A DNA stretch of 15,150 bases from Bacteroidales bacterium. Lineage in GTDB: Bacteria > Bacteroidota > Bacteroidia > Bacteroidales > Dysgonomonadaceae. Made by a program: the position numbers and the translations under genes. This document shows positions 14,119-15,150 of this stretch, one piece after another; position 1 is the stretch's first letter; each line of letters starts with the position of its first letter. Location of the stretch: positions 1 through 15,150 of the forward strand of contig JAAYTC010000249.1 of assembly GCA_012518155.1 (NCBI GenBank), written 5' to 3'. Under the pieces are notes generated by a model. It was not told the DNA's origin. It made no database searches and saw only the letters and a program-made list of their open reading frames with translations.

Positions 14119-14383
14119 ATTTCAATTGTTTTAAGATTCTAAAAAGTTCAAACACAAAGTTGTGAAGAAAAAACCGTTTCAGTGTGACTTTTTTAGCATC
14201 GAAAATGTCCGATATTTCTTTTTCATAGATGAATAGGAAAATCTACCGGTACACGCGTAGAACAAAATCGCGAATCTCCCTGTTATTTCTGGTAACGGTC
14301 ATACTCGACATCGCACGGGACATCTGTTTTGTGCCACCACTATCTTTAACTTGTATATGTTATACCCCATAAAAATAAAAAGA
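14119..14383. other. Divergent intergenic region ftsH / alpha-beta hydrolase
   Basis: These 265 bases must hold both promoters. On the + strand, TATCTTTA at 14341-14348 matches 7 of 8 -7 positions and lies 36 bases before the hydrolase ATG, but no TTTG is found at the right distance. A 47-codon frame (ATG 14229 to TAA 14372) encodes a basic N-terminus followed by a hydrophobic stretch (ISLLFLVTVILDIA). It has no ribosome binding site and overlaps the putative promoter, so I do not call it a gene. Confidence 0.4.
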
Positions 14384-15150
14384 ATGAGCTATAGAAAAGT
14401 GAATCAGTTGATTCTTAGCATCGCATTTCTCTCGGCCGCGTTTACCGCCCGAGCGCAACAACAGCCCGTGCCCTTGGACAAAAACCTCACCTCGGTCTCC
14501 TACCCTCACGAGGTGTACTTTCACGAATTCATCTCCCAGACCCAGCCCATGAAGATGGCTTACATGGATGCGCGGCCCGACAACCCCAACGGCAAGAGCG
14601 TGCTGTTGTTACATGGCAAGAATTTCAACGGTGCTTACTGGGAAACCACCATCGCCGCGCTCGTGAAAGAGGGCTATCGTGTAATCGTGCCCGACCAAGT
14701 GGGATTCGGGAAATCCACCAAACCCGGGAGCTACCAGTACAGTTTTCACCAGCTGGCAGCCAACACCAAGACGTTGCTTGATAAACTGGAAGTGAAAAGA
14801 GCAACCGTGGTAGGGCACTCCATGGGAGGGATGTTGGCCACGCGCTTTGCCTTGATGTATCCCGAGGTAACGGAAAAGCTGGTACTCGAGAATCCCATCG
14901 GCTTGGAAGATTACAAAACGATGGCCTCGTACCAAACCGTGCATCAGGCCTACGAGAGTGAACTAAAAAACAGCCACGAAGGGTACAAGAAATACCAGTT
15001 GGAATTTTATTACGATAACCGTTGGAGGGCGGAGTACGACCGTTGGCTGAACCTCCTGTCCGGTTGGACGCTGCACGACGATTACCCGTTAATCGCGTGG
15101 AACGCCGCGCTCACGAGCGACATGATTTTCACGCAGCCGGTGGTGTATGA
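14384..15150 (+). CDS. Exported alpha/beta hydrolase (3' truncated by window)
   Basis: The frame is open from ATG 14384 to the right edge (255 complete codons). A clear signal peptide (residues 1-24, MSYRKVNQLILSIAFLSAAF then TARA) ends in ARA before QQQ, so the protein is exported to the periplasm or beyond. The alpha/beta hydrolase fold is recognised by the oxyanion-side motif LLHGKNFNGAYWE (His77 onward), DQVGFGKSTKP and the nucleophile elbow GHSMGG with Ser146. The catalytic acid and histidine would lie in or after the truncated part. The cap region (about 170-240) is rich in tyrosine and tryptophan. Substrate is unknown; esterase-like and haloalkane/epoxide-hydrolase-like members share these motifs. 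It diverges from ftsH. Confidence 0.9.
   Translation, partial: MSYRKVNQLILSIAFLSAAFTARAQQQPVPLDKNLTSVSYPHEVYFHEFISQTQPMKMAYMDARPDNPNGKSVLLLHGKNFNGAYWETTIAALVKEGYRVIVPDQVGFGKSTKPGSYQYSFHQLAANTKTLLDKLEVKRATVVGHSMGGMLATRFALMYPEVTEKLVLENPIGLEDYKTMASYQTVHQAYESELKNSHEGYKKYQLEFYYDNRWRAEYDRWLNLLSGWTLHDDYPLIAWNAALTSDMIFTQPVVY

Noticed and set aside
14229..14372. 47-codon frame with a hydrophobic segment upstream of the hydrolase gene
   Set aside because: It has no ribosome site, overlaps the likely promoter of the hydrolase gene and shows no recognisable pattern beyond a hydrophobic stretch.

Overview
The window looks like a chromosomal segment from a member of the Bacteroidales (Bacteroidetes), most like a Parabacteroides/Dysgonomonadaceae relative. 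Three things point there. The gene order sppA-lpxK-purine nucleoside phosphorylase-thiL-tRNA-Phe is the one I associate with Bacteroidales. Shine-Dalgarno sequences are mostly weak. Three promoter candidates carry the Bacteroidetes -7 element (TAnnTTTG, each time as TATCTTTG) with an upstream -33 TTTG. The genus is inference; the phylum-level call is firm.

Region 1 (1-4340, + strand) is a housekeeping cluster: the C-terminal part of SppA (cut by the window edge), LpxK (lipid A 4'-kinase), purine nucleoside phosphorylase (its start overlaps lpxK by 44 bases), ThiL (thiamine-phosphate kinase), then tRNA-Phe(GAA) with its own consensus promoter and a terminator.

Region 2 (4356-7375, - strand) is accessory. 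It holds an AT-rich, singly transcribed AAA ATPase of the Arch_ATPase/DUF234 type with a nuclease-like C-terminus and a possible operator beside its promoter, then a DUF1697 gene followed by a zinc-less MDR oxidoreductase, probably one transcript.

Region 3 (7534-10754, - strand) is a two-gene operon: a DAACS-family symporter followed 11 bases later by a secreted protein that looks like an alpha/alpha-toroid glycosidase. The symporter lacks the arginine and the NMDGT motif that define the classical glutamate/aspartate carriers, so the pair may handle a different, possibly sugar-derived, substrate.

Region 4 (10755-12258) is loosely packed: a PPC/DUF296 gene, the 3' remnant of an AraC-family regulator, a 27-codon reading frame joined by ATGA to a 99-codon gene, and a leftward promoter-like site directly downstream of ftsH facing a 60-codon reading frame. 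This is the least explained part of the window.

Region 5 (12259-15150) holds ftsH on the - strand and, divergently, an exported alpha/beta hydrolase cut by the right edge.

I found no CRISPR array, integrase, transposase, rRNA or riboswitch. The best candidates for something undescribed are the symporter/toroid pair, the operator-linked ATPase, and the small genes between the AraC remnant and ftsH.
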